NCBI GenBank assembly: GCA_963575745.1
Contig: CAUYUJ010003438.1
Coordinates: 1 to 64,000 of the forward strand
Source: Prorocentrum cordatum
Lineage: Eukaryota; Sar; Dinophyceae; Prorocentrales; Prorocentraceae
Length of the DNA: 64,000 nucleotides
Direction of reading: 5' to 3'
Shown here: piece by piece, positions 19,361 through 29,645 of the stretch
Position numbering within the stretch: the stretch's first letter is position 1
How the letters are laid out: the number at the start of each line of letters is the position of its first letter
The notes under the pieces: generated by a model
What the model saw: only the letters and a program-made list of their open reading frames with translations
The model's database searches: none
What the model was told of the DNA's origin: nothing
Made by a program: the position numbers and the translations under genes

Positions 19361-20306
19361 GGCGGTGCCGGCCCACTTCGGACCATTCTGGCAGATCAGG
19401 CATGCCTACTCCAAACTTGAAGCAGAACGGAAAAGCGACGCCAAAGAACCACGGAACGAACTGCCTCATCATGGCCGTGCCTGGACACACCACGAGGCGC
19501 AACCGCATCTGTTCCATCCACGTTCCCCGTCCGTTCACGTCCATCAGCACCAGGTTGTGCCGCTGCGACGCTTCTCCGAGCCTCGCGGTATCCGACACCC
19601 TTTTGCATGTGCATCGTGCGCGGCCATTGTCTTGGTCGCTCAATAGACTGGTAGCCAACGCGACAAAATGGTCCCGCCATGCTTCGTACGCGAACTGAAC
19701 GCTTGCACGTTCTTCTGCACGCGAAGTTGCGCAACCGCCACCATGCCCGTCCGTACCTCCTTCATTGACGCCGCGCGTCACGTGCTGCAAAGCTGCTTCC
19801 GTCATGGCGTTTTCATCTACCTCGTTGAACGATGACCTCTCCATGACCACCATGTTCGGAATTATTCGATCCATGTCGTCGCAAGCGTCTTGCACCGTCG
19901 CCTGCTTCGCATCTGACGGCGTCGCATCCTTCTGCACCGTGATCTTATCCAAATGATTGTAATACGGAAGCAACCGCACTAGTTCGGGCGGCACGCCATT
20001 CTCTGGTAGTTGCTCGGCGCGAGCATCTACTGCTACAGCGTCCACGTGCATATACGCCCTATGCCCGTTAGCGATCAAATTCTTGATGTGGTGCTTTACC
20101 ACATCCCGCCGTACGGTGGCTTGATGGATGAATGTCGGTAAGTTGTCCTTAGAAGTTGCGTCACTCACCTTCAACAAAATTTGAACAACGTGGGAGAGAT
20201 CGTGGCCCACACGCGGCACAGGCGCACCACCCGCGTGCTCTCCTGACGCGACCCCTCCGAAGCTCTGACAAGATGCCCTGCCATGGAAGCGCGAACGAGG
20301 TTGCAT
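19278..20306 (-). CDS. Helitron polyprotein, region N-terminal to Rep
   Basis: A 342-residue frame whose authentic part begins near 20.25 kb (LSHVVQILLKVSDAT). It continues through IIHQATVRRDVV-like sequence and ends with FGVGMPDLPEWSE, features I recall in Helitron-like proteins before the Rep domain. Sense passes to another phase near 19.34 kb, where this frame gives PRVEF and the next gives SLWTRIMTRRVES. Confidence 0.55.
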   Translation of the reverse strand: MQPRSRFHGRASCQSFGGVASGEHAGGAPVPRVGHDLSHVVQILLKVSDATSKDNLPTFIHQATVRRDVVKHHIKNLIANGHRAYMHVDAVAVDARAEQLPENGVPPELVRLLPYYNHLDKITVQKDATPSDAKQATVQDACDDMDRIIPNMVVMERSSFNEVDENAMTEAALQHVTRGVNEGGTDGHGGGCATSRAEERASVQFAYEAWRDHFVALATSLLSDQDNGRARCTCKRVSDTARLGEASQRHNLVLMDVNGRGTWMEQMRLRLVVCPGTAMMRQFVPWFFGVAFPFCFKFGVGMPDLPEWSEVGRHRRVGEAPRVEFFAVDTNHDTPRGISAQT

Positions 20307-20454
20307 TCCCCCGAGCCGCGACTCGCGTCTCCTGCATCCCAGCTACGGAATCACATAAATTTGGGTACTTCACCTCCAACGAGAAACAGATCATGGCAGT
20401 TATGCACGGACTGCAACAAATCATCTCCATGACGGTCATCCCCTCGTCGCACAT
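20161..20454 (-). pseudogene. Continuation of Helitron polyprotein after in-frame stop
   Basis: Same phase as the protease frame, directly after its TAA. The segment containing MICFSLEVKYPNL and the following AARGNATSFALPW looks like the conserved region between protease and Rep in Helitron-like proteins. It loses sense near 20.25 kb, where the next phase takes over. This supports a nonsense mutation, not a natural C-terminus, at 20468. Confidence 0.5.
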
Positions 20455-20466
20455 GCTTTTCGGACC

Positions 20467-23400
20467 TTAAAACGACATCAGATCGTTTGCCAAGCATCGC
20501 GCAGGCATCACTGGAACCATCGCGTGGGACGTTTCGTTCCACGCCCGCTTCGGAGTATCTATACCTTCGAAGCACTCCCAACATAACGGAACCTCGCATT
20601 GAGTACAGACTTCTCGCTTTGCCCGACATCCAGCACGGCGCCGCTGGTCCTCTGAACAACATATCAACTCCAGGTAGCCCCGAGGCACTCCAGTAGACGA
20701 CGCGCACCATGCATCCACCGTCCAGTCGTCAAACTCGTCGATGTGCTTCTGGAGGTCGAGTTTATCGTTCCCTTCTTCATACCTGCACCGGCTCAGGTAT
20801 GCCGTGAGACACAACTCCTGAGGCACCTCCCACATAGACCATGCTCCCATGTGCGTCAGTCCACTGCCATCCCGCGCATCGCTCTCAAACACTCGTTCCC
20901 ACGATATATCATTAGTTTTCCGCCCCGACACCCACGGAAACGAACAGCCGCACATGAAACACATCGGCGATGCTATCTTTTCCTGTGTCACTGTTTCTGC
21001 ATATGCTTTCAGACTTTTCCGGTGCGTCGCGTGCGACGATATTGGAGCTCCTTGCCGTGCGGCGTACGCGACGACTTCACTGTAAGCAGTGAGTTCTCGC
21101 TTGTGCAGCGAGTGCGCGGGCGAATACATGTCCGCGATCGGCTGCGCGACATCTCCGTGTGCTACGCAGACATGGTTCAGAAGCTCAGACTCGTCTACGC
21201 CTGTCCAGGGGCAACCTCGGAAAGCACAATGAGTTGGCGGCAGTTCCTTTGCGTCGTTCTCGACCAAAGCTGCCCCCCACGGTTCATTGGGGTCCTCTGG
21301 ATCCGCGGGCACAATAGGGATGTCCCGCAACAGCGTCGCTGCTGTTGCGACTGCTTCTTCCCGCGCCCGTCGGGGATCATTTGACGCTGGGTTGACGCGC
21401 GCTGCAAAGAACATCTCTTGCGTCGTATCCGCCTCTGGGACTGCACCCACTGCGGCACCACCCGGAACTGGCTTGTTGAGGTTGCTGGCTGTTGCTGCGC
21501 CCGCGGTCGTCCCAGCGCCTGCCTCGGTCTCGTTTCTGCACGACTGGCCACAAATCATGGACGCACAATGTGTGGGCTCTGTCGCGCTCGTTCTATACGA
21601 CTCGCAAAACGTTTCTTTCTGCTTCCCCCGGCGCCTCGTTTGCCTCACCCGCGCCCCCTCGGTGGCCCCTGCGCCCTCCTCCGGCTGAGGGTTCCCGACA
21701 GGAGCGCCATGCAAAGACGAAGACGCACCATGTACACCATCTCCCGCCCTCGATGGCGCGCGCGTTGATGTAGACTCTCTATCGACGCGGCCCACAGCCA
21801 TCTCGCTTTCCAGCGACGTTTTGACAGCACCGTCGTCGTCTACGGATTCTGCATGTCCACGGTTCGCTCCACCCAACTCGTGCGTAGCTTTTTCCGTGTC
21901 GGTTGTTGCTGGCGACATCGGGGGTCTGTCGCCAAACGACAGCGGCCCCTCCGTTGACGACGCGGCTTCCTTGGCGGCATCTGTCGGCGCGACTGCTTCC
22001 GTTCGGTTCCTGGAAAACACCACAAGGGCAATGTCTCTCTGATTCTTCGAGCTCTCTGCAAAGTCCTTGAACTCCATCCGCGCCACCACGTTGTCGTCGA
22101 ACCTGACGACACCAACGCCAGGGCAGTCGAAGGACGCGACGTAATGAGCTGGGTGCTCCAGATGGCAAATCGCGCCCTGGAACTGGTATGTCCAGCCCGA
22201 CGTGCCTGGCCACTCGAACGCCCTTGGGACGCTTACGCGGAAATTCACTCTAGTCATTCCGTCCGCCATTCTTCTGCTCAGGACCACAACGAGGAATCTG
22301 GCAGGTGTCTCCGATGGCACGCCGTGAGTTTGCGACGGGCCTGGGCACCCATGCCGCCCCTCTCCGTCTCGCAAGGCGGGTCGATGCGGGCATGGCAAAC
22401 CGTACTGGGCTCGGGCGGATTCCAACGCTACGAGATGCTCAAGACCAACTGGTCCCAACATGTCCGTATATTCCCACATCTGGATTACCATGGATCGTTC
22501 TCGTCTGTAAACATCCGACACCCAACCGGATCCGCCGCAGAACCGCCTTTGACGGATGGTGCTTGCCAGTATGGACCCGTATACTAGTGTGTAGTGCTGC
22601 GCCGGGATTCCCATGCCCGCCAACGCACTCGACTCTGCAGCACAGATAGCATCAACTGAGGCGCTCCACAGCTCGCTGGCGTCGCACTGGCGAGTGCTCC
22701 TAAAGTCATTAGTGCGACCGCGCTGGGACAACCCATCACGCACCGCTCGCACTCCTGGTACTTGATCGCTTTTATCCGCAGGAAGGTCACCCACGGCTGC
22801 GCCCATCAGATCCGCCTGCTGTGCCAACGCACACACACCGCATCGATGACGCCGTCGGACGCTGCATCCGCGTCGATGAAGCAACACCGCGTGCCGAATG
22901 AGTCCCAGACGCAGTAACACTTGCAATGCGGCGTTTGCAAAACACGAATTTCCGATGTTCGGCATTCCCTTTATCCGATGTTGAACGCACGCCCAGGCCC
23001 CGTCCTCCAGCATGACGTGAGCCGAGTCACCATACAACGCGGCCGCCAACTCTTCTTCTGACACAGCCGGTCGCACGAGCTCCAACAATGTGCTCTCGTT
23101 AGGGCTTTTCGCCAGAATGTGCTCCACGGTTGAGCCCCCTTCCGTATCGTGCCGCTCTTCCCCTGCCACATCGGCATTTTCACGTGCACCATCCGCGCAG
23201 GTTGGCAATGCCGGAGCGACATCGGACGATGGCACCGAGGTGCTACCTCGAACCGCAGAACGCAGCCACGGAGCATGGTCTGCTTCTCCCTCTACAGCGT
23301 CGCGCGTGAGCACATCTCCCCCGCTGACCACGCGAGCAACGTGTTTAGTAGACATCCATAGAACTGCTCCTGCGCACACGCCGTGTTTGTCGCCAAGCTT

Positions 23401-24453
23401 CCATCTATGCCGTGACGCGGCTGTCATTACGTCCTGCACATCCTTCGCTTCATACACCCACACAAACGCGCCCTCATCACACAGCCACGTCTGGACCGAT
23501 TGGAGATTTTGTGCCTCTATCGACTCGCGACTGCCACCCCCTGACGCCATGTCGCTGTTACACTCTGTTTCGAATCTTCTCAGTGCACGCCGGCGCCACC
23601 GCCCCCGACGCAGGTTCGCACACGCGACTTGTAAACATTTATTTGCACGGCGACCAATGCTTGATGCATCGCTTCCCAGTGCCACTGCCGACTCGCTCTC
23701 GCCACACTGGACATGAACGGGCTGCGCGACCTCGGACCGCGGTACCCACTCACCGAGAAGTGTTCTCCAGGCAACAGCACGTGCGTTCCGGCCGTGGGAC
23801 CAGTAAGCTGGGAGCGTTATGCTGTGGTGACGCTTCATGCCCACTCCTGGGAAACGGCTATGTGGGCGCAGCTTCGCGCACCCGGCTCTCTGCGCCCGCG
23901 CGTTGGATCCCTGGACGGCAGCACTGCGGGTACATATAAGAGTAGCTGTCCGCGCCAGGCCTAACAAGAACCTGGACGTTCGCACCGCGGCAAACCACGA
24001 AGCCATTGTGGTTTTCATTTGCCCTCTGGACAACGACGGCAACGCGAATTTGAAAATTGGCGAGAGTTTCCCCTTGCAGCAACGTCCATGCACGGACGCA
24101 TACGGCCGCTGTCGCGTCGGACACCATTTGCATGCCAGCGAACGCAAATTTCTCTGCGCACGGCGTAGACCACCCTGAAACGCAAATTTAAAAATTTGCA
24201 AGCGTTTCCCCCTTCTGTAAGTGCCACGTAGGAAGGGATGTAGGTGGCCTGGCGACCGCCACGCCCTGCGTAGAACACCCAGAAATGCAAATTTCAAAAA
24301 TTGCGAGCGTTTTCCCCCTTCTACGACATCCACGTAGCAAAGGATGAACACGCCGACGCGCCCGCCACACACGCCATGACCGAACGCGCCGCCTCCCACC
24401 GCGCACCATTTCGCACCGCCCCCACTCGCCGCCCTTCGGCGCATATCACCCAC
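20467..24453 (-). CDS. USP-like cysteine protease / zinc-finger N-terminal part of Helitron polyprotein
   Basis: The 1328-residue frame first runs through a short tandem repeat (24.0-24.35 kb) and probably starts further in. Near residue 495 is GMPNIGNSCFANAALQ, matching the ubiquitin-specific protease Cys box (GLxNLGNTCxxNxxLQ) with the nucleophile Cys present. About 60-100 residues on, QCDASELW resembles the QxDAxEF box. Near residue 770 HYVASFDCPG followed by VRFDDNVV matches the His box. The C-terminal third has a C-x4-C-x13-H-x4-H zinc finger, further CxxC pairs, and an AYxxxVAYAARQGAPI segment I recall from Helitron-like proteins of dinoflagellates. The frame stops at 20468, but related sequence continues in the same phase below it. 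Confidence 0.68.
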   Translation of the reverse strand: MGDMRRRAASGGGAKWCAVGGGAFGHGVCGGRVGVFILCYVDVVEGGKRSQFLKFAFLGVLRRAWRSPGHLHPFLRGTYRRGKRLQIFKFAFQGGLRRAQRNLRSLACKWCPTRQRPYASVHGRCCKGKLSPIFKFALPSLSRGQMKTTMASWFAAVRTSRFLLGLARTATLICTRSAAVQGSNARAQRAGCAKLRPHSRFPGVGMKRHHSITLPAYWSHGRNARAVAWRTLLGEWVPRSEVAQPVHVQCGESESAVALGSDASSIGRRANKCLQVACANLRRGRWRRRALRRFETECNSDMASGGGSRESIEAQNLQSVQTWLCDEGAFVWVYEAKDVQDVMTAASRHRWKLGDKHGVCAGAVLWMSTKHVARVVSGGDVLTRDAVEGEADHAPWLRSAVRGSTSVPSSDVAPALPTCADGARENADVAGEERHDTEGGSTVEHILAKSPNESTLLELVRPAVSEEELAAALYGDSAHVMLEDGAWACVQHRIKGMPNIGNSCFANAALQVLLRLGLIRHAVLLHRRGCSVRRRHRCGVCALAQQADLMGAAVGDLPADKSDQVPGVRAVRDGLSQRGRTNDFRSTRQCDASELWSASVDAICAAESSALAGMGIPAQHYTLVYGSILASTIRQRRFCGGSGWVSDVYRRERSMVIQMWEYTDMLGPVGLEHLVALESARAQYGLPCPHRPALRDGEGRHGCPGPSQTHGVPSETPARFLVVVLSRRMADGMTRVNFRVSVPRAFEWPGTSGWTYQFQGAICHLEHPAHYVASFDCPGVGVVRFDDNVVARMEFKDFAESSKNQRDIALVVFSRNRTEAVAPTDAAKEAASSTEGPLSFGDRPPMSPATTDTEKATHELGGANRGHAESVDDDGAVKTSLESEMAVGRVDRESTSTRAPSRAGDGVHGASSSLHGAPVGNPQPEEGAGATEGARVRQTRRRGKQKETFCESYRTSATEPTHCASMICGQSCRNETEAGAGTTAGAATASNLNKPVPGGAAVGAVPEADTTQEMFFAARVNPASNDPRRAREEAVATAATLLRDIPIVPADPEDPNEPWGAALVENDAKELPPTHCAFRGCPWTGVDESELLNHVCVAHGDVAQPIADMYSPAHSLHKRELTAYSEVVAYAARQGAPISSHATHRKSLKAYAETVTQEKIASPMCFMCGCSFPWVSGRKTNDISWERVFESDARDGSGLTHMGAWSMWEVPQELCLTAYLSRCRYEEGNDKLDLQKHIDEFDDWTVDAWCASSTGVPRGYLELICCSEDQRRRAGCRAKREVCTQCEVPLCWECFEGIDTPKRAWNETSHAMVPVMPARCLANDLMSF
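24030..24345. repeat. Three tandem ~115-bp units with an AAATTTxAAAATTxG palindromic core
   Basis: Three units each contain GCGAATTTGAAAATTGGCGA-like sequence followed by GTTTCCCCCTTCT and a variable GC-rich part. The middle one is a palindrome, GCAAATTTAAAAATTTGC at about 24182-24199. They sit at the presumed 5' end of the Helitron coding strand and extend its reading frame artificially. Confidence 0.65.
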
Positions 24454-24539
24454 CTCTCCACTTATCTTCGCGCCTCGCTTCTAATCTACTCTTACTCGTC
24501 GTTTCCAAATCACTTCTCAGACTGGAGAAGGCACAGTCA

Positions 24540-24740
24540 CCCCGGCAACGCGGGGATGCCCACCGGATTACCCCCCGGGAAGGGTCACCCCTGAGATGGC
24601 AGGGGGCACCTGTCACCGCGGCAGCGGGCTTCCCACCGGATTCCCCCCGGGAAGGGTCACCCCTGAGACTGCAGGGGGCGCAGCGCCGGATTGCCCCCCG
24701 GGAAGGGTCACCTCTGAGACAGCAGAGGGCACTTTGGCTT
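24540..24740. repeat. Three short direct repeats CCGGATTNCCCCCCGGGAAG
   Basis: Three copies of CCGGATTNCCCCCCGGGAAG followed by GGTCACCYCTGAGA and a G-rich spacer, spaced about 55-80 bp. The TTCCC/GGGAA pieces within a copy can fold on themselves. No coding role seen. They may belong to the 5' flank of the Helitron. Confidence 0.6.
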
Positions 24741-25154
24741 TATCTTTCGCCATGCGCCCCCCCCCCCGCTCGCCCGCCTGTGGGGGCTGGGGGGGGGGGG
24801 TGCGCGCAGCTAAGCAATGCTTGAGCCTGGGAGCGGCGCGGAAATCTTTGCCACATGTGTCTGGTCTTCTTGCCCCATGTGCCCTTCTTATCATTATCCC
24901 TCACCGCCCTCTCTCAGCCCTTCGCTATCAACGCGTGTCTTACTCGTGAACCTCTGGCACCAAAACTACCAGCTCAAACTTGCCGGCGCACGGACGCGCC
25001 CAGAGGCGTTGAGTTCCTCCTGGGCCCGGCCACGCCACCACAGGCCCAATGTCGGACCAGGCCCACCCTTAGCAGCCGTCGCGCGACTCTTCATATGTCA
25101 TGTCTACATTGTGCAGAACATTTGAATATACATATACATATAGTTATGCCGGAT
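24741..25154. other. Spacer without recognised gene
   Basis: Homopolymeric C and G runs (24755-24800) are followed by mixed sequence and a short AT-rich stretch around 25120-25160. No coding exon recognised. Confidence 0.4.
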
Positions 25155-25720
25155 ATGTATACACACACGCGTACTTAACATGGGCAGGCATGCGTGCACG
25201 GAGGTGGCACTGCGCGGTGCCACTCGACTGGGTCAAGAACGTGGATGTGGATGACAGAAGAGGATGTGGCTGAGAACGGCATGTCGATATTGCTGCCGAC
25301 GTGGCGATGGCATGTTGATCCGCTCGAAGTTAAAGCACGGGCCGCCAACCGATCTGTCCGATACAACTTTTTATCCCTGGATCAGATGATGTGCCACTTT
25401 GCGGCGCCTGTCCAAGTGGGATGCTATGTACAAGAGCACAAAGGGGCGCTGCCTCCTAGCTGCGCAAGATGCGTGAAATGCCACAGATTCTTTGCTGAGG
25501 CTCGTGTCGGAAGTTCCCCACCCCGACCTCCATCCACATCTGCCACTGTCTACCTCTGCCACCTGCCACTCCACACCAACTCAAGCGTTTCCAACGCGTG
25601 CCCACACATCCCCGTCCATCTCCCTCCCCAATCGCGTCATCCTGTTGTCCACGGCGTTGTCCCTGTCCGCCCTTCCTCTTGGCCGGCATGGGGGCTTTGT
25701 GGGCCAACTATCACCCCCAC
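25155..25720 (-). pseudogene. Duplicated, decayed copy of the last exon region of the 27-29 kb gene
   Basis: This segment matches 26781-27350 in order. Both contain GATGTGCCACTTTGCGGCGC-like sequence, both contain TTCTTTGCTGAGGCTCGTGT, and both then show a region that on the minus strand encodes a charged helix. Here the helix reads RADRDNAVDNRMTRLG; in the gene it reads RAEDVENAVDKRIKRIG. Frame continuity is lost outside that stretch. The copy lies about 1.6 kb from its partner, in the same orientation. Confidence 0.6.
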
Positions 25721-26780
25721 CCTTGGAGGAGTGGTGAAACTTGGGAAAAGCTCGAGCGGACAGGCTGACGATGCAATGCCCGCCCAAATGTCACCACGCC
25801 CGACATCGTCAGAACATGGATAATCGCCCCCCCCAAAAAAAAGCTGCCCTCGCATCGGGGATTTGCAGGTAGGTCTGAAAGACAAACCACCAAAAGAGTA
25901 CAGCATATACGCGTGGTTACATAGTGAGGTGGTCGTTGGGAGCTGGAATACCGGCGCATCAATCGCAGCACGTGGGTCGTCGGAGACGAGGATGACAGTG
26001 TCTCGTCGACGCAGTTCTCCGCTGCAGCCACGCTTTCGTCACACCAAGTTGGAGACCTGCATCGGCAGAGGGGCAGGATGCGGCCACAGTAAGAATAATA
26101 GAAGAGGACAAATGGATGGCCGCCCACTGCACCTAGCATTCCCAACAGTCGTCCTGACGCGTGAGCTCGGCGACGACGTCGCTGAATGGAGACTCTGGGG
26201 ATGCAGACCAGTGCCTCAGTGGCACGAACGACGGGCGCAAGTGAGGAAGGCTCTCGGATGTCGGTGTTCTTTGTAATTGAGGATCCCAGCTCGATGCGGT
26301 AGATTCTGATGACGTCGAGGGCGTGCGCATGAGATAAATACTGAATAGCGCCAATGATTCTTGCCGGTCGACCCGAAGACGACGGAAAAGTTGGCCACTC
26401 CATACAATGTTGCTGTAGCTTCCCTCGATCAGCAGCAGATGCTCCATTGTGGTGTGCAAGTGAATGTGGCATGCGCGGTGGCCCTCCCACCAAACGACCA
26501 CTGCTGCCACTGGTCGGAAGAGCCAAAGAATCCACATACACACCGTGGATCGTGGGCGATGTGTGGAGAGTCTGAGGAGCAGCGAACGAAAGGCTGGATG
26601 CTGTTCGTGTCTCGCCGATCAAGGAAGGGCTCGACCTGCGGTCCGCATGTCTGCAGTGATCGCAGTTGGGCAGGCATTGCCATGGTTCACCCGTGTGTCT
26701 TCTTTTATTTATGCCCATCTCCTTCCTCCTTCTCATCGATACCTGTCAACATGACTTTCTCTCTTCGCTAGCCCACATTA
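25721..26780. other. Interval between duplicated segments; no gene recognised
   Basis: Long frames exist on both strands (341 residues on minus), but none has a recognisable motif or convincing coding character. It may be unique sequence caught between the two copies of the duplication. Confidence 0.35.
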
Positions 26781-27206
26781 TACACGCGCGCGTACATGCC
26801 ATGGCCAACCATGCGTGCCACTCGAGAGCGTATCTTGAGTACAAATCGAGTCTGGATGGGGGCCACTACGGAAACCGCACCCGTCGCAACAAAAAATAAT
26901 CAACCGGCCCTCACCGACATCCGCTCTAAGTTGATTCGCACCCCGATCATATACTCCCCTTATATACTTTTTCGTTCCTGATATCGATGATGCGCCACTT
27001 TGCGGCGCCTCTCCAGGCTCACTGATATATACAAGACTTAAAAATGCGCTGCTATTTTGCATCGCAGCTTGACGCGTGAGATGCCACAATTCTTTGCTGA
27101 GGCTCGTGTCGGAAGCTCCGGCATATCGCAGAATCGAAACCTGCCAGTGCTTATCTAACACTGAAAAAATAATACAAACAAAAAAAAACACAACGGCGCC
27201 CCGTAC

Positions 27207-29050
27207 TCAAAAAAACAACAACAACACGCACAGCCCCGTACGCATATTTTGAGTATCCTCGTTCATCTCCTCTCCGATGCGCTTGATCCGCTTGTCGACG
27301 GCGTTCTCAACGTCCTCGGCCCTCCTCTTGGCTGACATGGCGGCTTCTTGGGCCGAAGCGACCATCCCTAACATGAGTTCACCACGAGCCTGTTGGCGGG
27401 CCGCCGTCGAGTTGGACGCGAAGTGCCGGTCAAGCTTGTTGATGGTGGCGCCGATCGCCTGTGCGTTCAAGGCGCCCTTCGCTTCCTGTCGAAAAAGCCG
27501 CATGCACAAGAATGGCACGCACGAGGGCAAACAAGCATTACATTCGAACACCCACTTGCATGCACGTGTGCATGTTTATCTCTTTCCTTCTGGCTCCCCG
27601 ATGCTCATGGTTATACCCATTCTCTACTGCTAGCTGGAGCTCTCGTAGATCCACACCTTTTTTGGGAAGAAGGAAGGCGCTTGTCTTGGACTGTGTCTCG
27701 TTTGATGGACCATGGGGACCCGCAGAAACGAGTCCACGGGAATTTAGCATAGTTTCGGACACCTGGGGAAACCGAACAGGGTACATGCGCACACTCGGGG
27801 AATCAATGTGAAATTTCGGGGCCCCGTTCTGTTCCATCTCTTCGCGGTGCGCTGTGCCCTTCGCCGCGCGCTGCTGCAAGCGCCCCGCTGGCATGGCGGA
27901 AACAGCGCCGAGGGCGCTGAGGAGCTCTTCCATGGAATCCTTCGCCAAGGCCGAGACTCTGACCACGTTGCCGAGGTTCCCCCAAGAGGACACAGGGGGA
28001 CGCCCTTATGTCGATCCAGGGGGGCGCCCATGTAGCATTCCAGGGAAACGCCCGTATGTCATATGCAATATGCAACATTAGTCGAATCTGGTCGTGGCTG
28101 AGCACCGCCCGCGCTGCCCCCTCCTCTTCACGGGCCAAGCTGCACGAGCCCTCGCGACGCAGGCGCTCCTGCGCCAACCGCAAAAGGGAAACGCACTCGT
28201 CAGCCTCGATCGCGCGGAGCGATTATCCTGGCGCGCCCAGTGTGTGTGTGTGTGTGTGTGTGTGTTTTTGTTTTGTTTCTCTGCTCTTTGTTGTTGTTTT
28301 TTCCTTTTTGTGTTGCTGGGCGCCGACCTCTCCACAGCCTCTTGCGCGCCTCCGTGGGTGAAGCCCTCCAGGAATAACGCGCGTGAGGCCCGAGGGCAAA
28401 AAAAACGCGCGTGTTTTTTTTGTTTATATATATATATAAAAACTGGCATGCAAATCTCCCGCGACACCTTCGCACCGGAGTCCATCGCGTCTACATTGAC
28501 GATGCGCCCACCGCTGTTCCTGAGCGGCACCACCTTCCCGATGCATTCGCGAAGGTCGTCGGGGGGCTGACCGATGACGCGGCGCCTCTTTGGGGCACCA
28601 GATACGAGAGCACCACGATCAACAGAAGAACAGCATAAATACACTCCACGAGCACCTGTTACGTAGATAGAATCCGACGCACCACGATAGACAGAAAGAA
28701 GGCAGTCTCCGAATATACTCACCCGGCGTCGTTCCGTCGGCTACGGTTTCGACAACTGTCGAGGTGGGCTCTGATTCGTACGACCAACGATGCAATGAGA
28801 GAGGGGAGTGGTGAGGATTTACTGGCAGCAACACGTGGTGCGGGCGCCTCGCCGCGGCGCGTCCCGATTTGCCAAAGTCTGGCGTGTCCAAGGGGATGTC
28901 CAAGGCGATGGCGCACGAAAGCTCGGGAGTGTACGACATGGCTCCTCTATGAACCAGGCGGCGTGATGCTTGTCGCTGTCTCGATCCGCCGCGCTCGGGC
29001 GATATGTGCCGCTCCACCACCCGCTACCCGTGGCTTCCTGCTCTGCCCGA
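27207..29050 (-). CDS. Unknown multi-exon gene with coiled-coil-like exons
   Basis: At least six exon-like blocks on the minus strand have strong coding character and plausible borders: about 28990-28723 (ends before a GTGAGT donor), 28610-28468 (before GTGTCG), about 28365-28300, 28205-28085, 27958-27640, and 27489-27230 (preceded by a TTTTTCGACAG acceptor). Exon five carries an amphipathic SALAKDSMEELLSALG stretch; the last is a charged helix with AEDVENAVDKRIKRIGEEMN. Intervening sequence holds CA/TG microsatellites, a TATATA stretch and the GGGCG repeats listed separately. No family was recognised. The exon chain is inferred; 5' and 3' ends are uncertain. Confidence 0.45.
27985..28065. 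repeat. Intronic GGGCGnnCCCTGG mini-repeats
   Basis: On the minus strand three units about 25 bp apart read GGGCGTTTCCCTGGAAT, GGGCGCCCCCCTGGATC and GGGCGTCCCCCTGTGTC. Related GGGGGACGCCC or GGGGGGCCGCCCC phrases occur at 29648, 29741, 33277 and 33350, next to ATGT-rich sequence. They lie in a presumed intron. Confidence 0.5.
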
Positions 29051-29294
29051 TCTTTTAACAACACAATCGCGAACGCCTGATCGCGCGGCCAGCCCGCCCG
29101 CGGTTACAGGGCCCCTCGCTGCGCGACGTCACGAGCCCGACCAAGACATGAGCCAGCACCGACCGAGACGGAGCCGGATCAAAACACACAATAGAGATCA
29201 AACCGACACAATCGGCGGCCGCAAGTTCCGCGCGACACCGCGGCGACGCCGACAGCCACGACGACAACAACGACGACGTTAACGACGAAAACAA

Positions 29295-29645
29295 CGACGA
29301 CGTCGTTTATTGCGAGGGAGTTCCCCTTTGCTTCATCAGAGCTCCCACTGCAACCAATAGGGCCCCCCGCCCGAGTCTTTAGAGACGAGAGCCTTCTCAG
29401 AGAGTTCTCAGAAAGGTTTTTGGTAGAATCAGCTACAAATGCGTCTCGGGTGAAAAGGCTCCGCGTCACTCCCTCCCTCCTCCCTCTCTCCGCCCTCAGT
29501 TTCCGTCCTCCCATCCGCGCGCTCGACATTCGCTCGTGCTTCCATCGCGGCGAGCTCCACTCGCACGCGCGTGCAGTTGTGCACGAATGAACCTCGCCGC
29601 CGTGCGTCGGCAAAAATGCCCTGCGCCGCAGCGCGCAAGAGGTTC
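29295..29645 (-). CDS. Possible exon, unknown protein
   Basis: A minus-strand stretch with coding character: VHNCTRVRVELAAMEAR followed by an acidic/Arg-rich tail. It lies upstream of the 27-29 kb gene in the same orientation and could be an earlier exon of it. It is followed by an ACGACGACGTT-rich simple repeat (29255-29310). Confidence 0.25.

Larger units (their letters stand above)
13080..24453 (-). mobile_element. Decayed Helitron-like rolling-circle transposon
   Basis: Read on the minus strand, coding blocks come in order: USP-like cysteine protease with zinc fingers, a region I recall from dinoflagellate Helitron-like proteins, a HUH Rep domain, an acidic linker, a Pif1-family helicase, and a tail of CxxC zinc repeats. 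Rep followed by Pif1 helicase is the Helitron arrangement. The chain is broken by a TAA near 20468 and by frame changes near 20.25, 19.34, 18.2, 16.65, 16.35 and 14.4 kb. The overlap near 19.3 kb is too short for an intron, so at least that break is an indel. Exact ends were not found. The right end (13.08 kb) is where the ~370-bp array begins. Confidence 0.8.

Noticed and set aside
24540-24740. CCGGATT repeats as members of the GCNNG hairpin family
   Set aside because: Stems are TTCCC/GGGAA with a 3-base loop and appear only in a tandem context, so they do not fit the family definition.
25711-26736. 341-residue minus-strand frame
   Set aside because: No motif, no conserved pattern, and overlapping frames on the other strand are similarly long; coding could not be supported.
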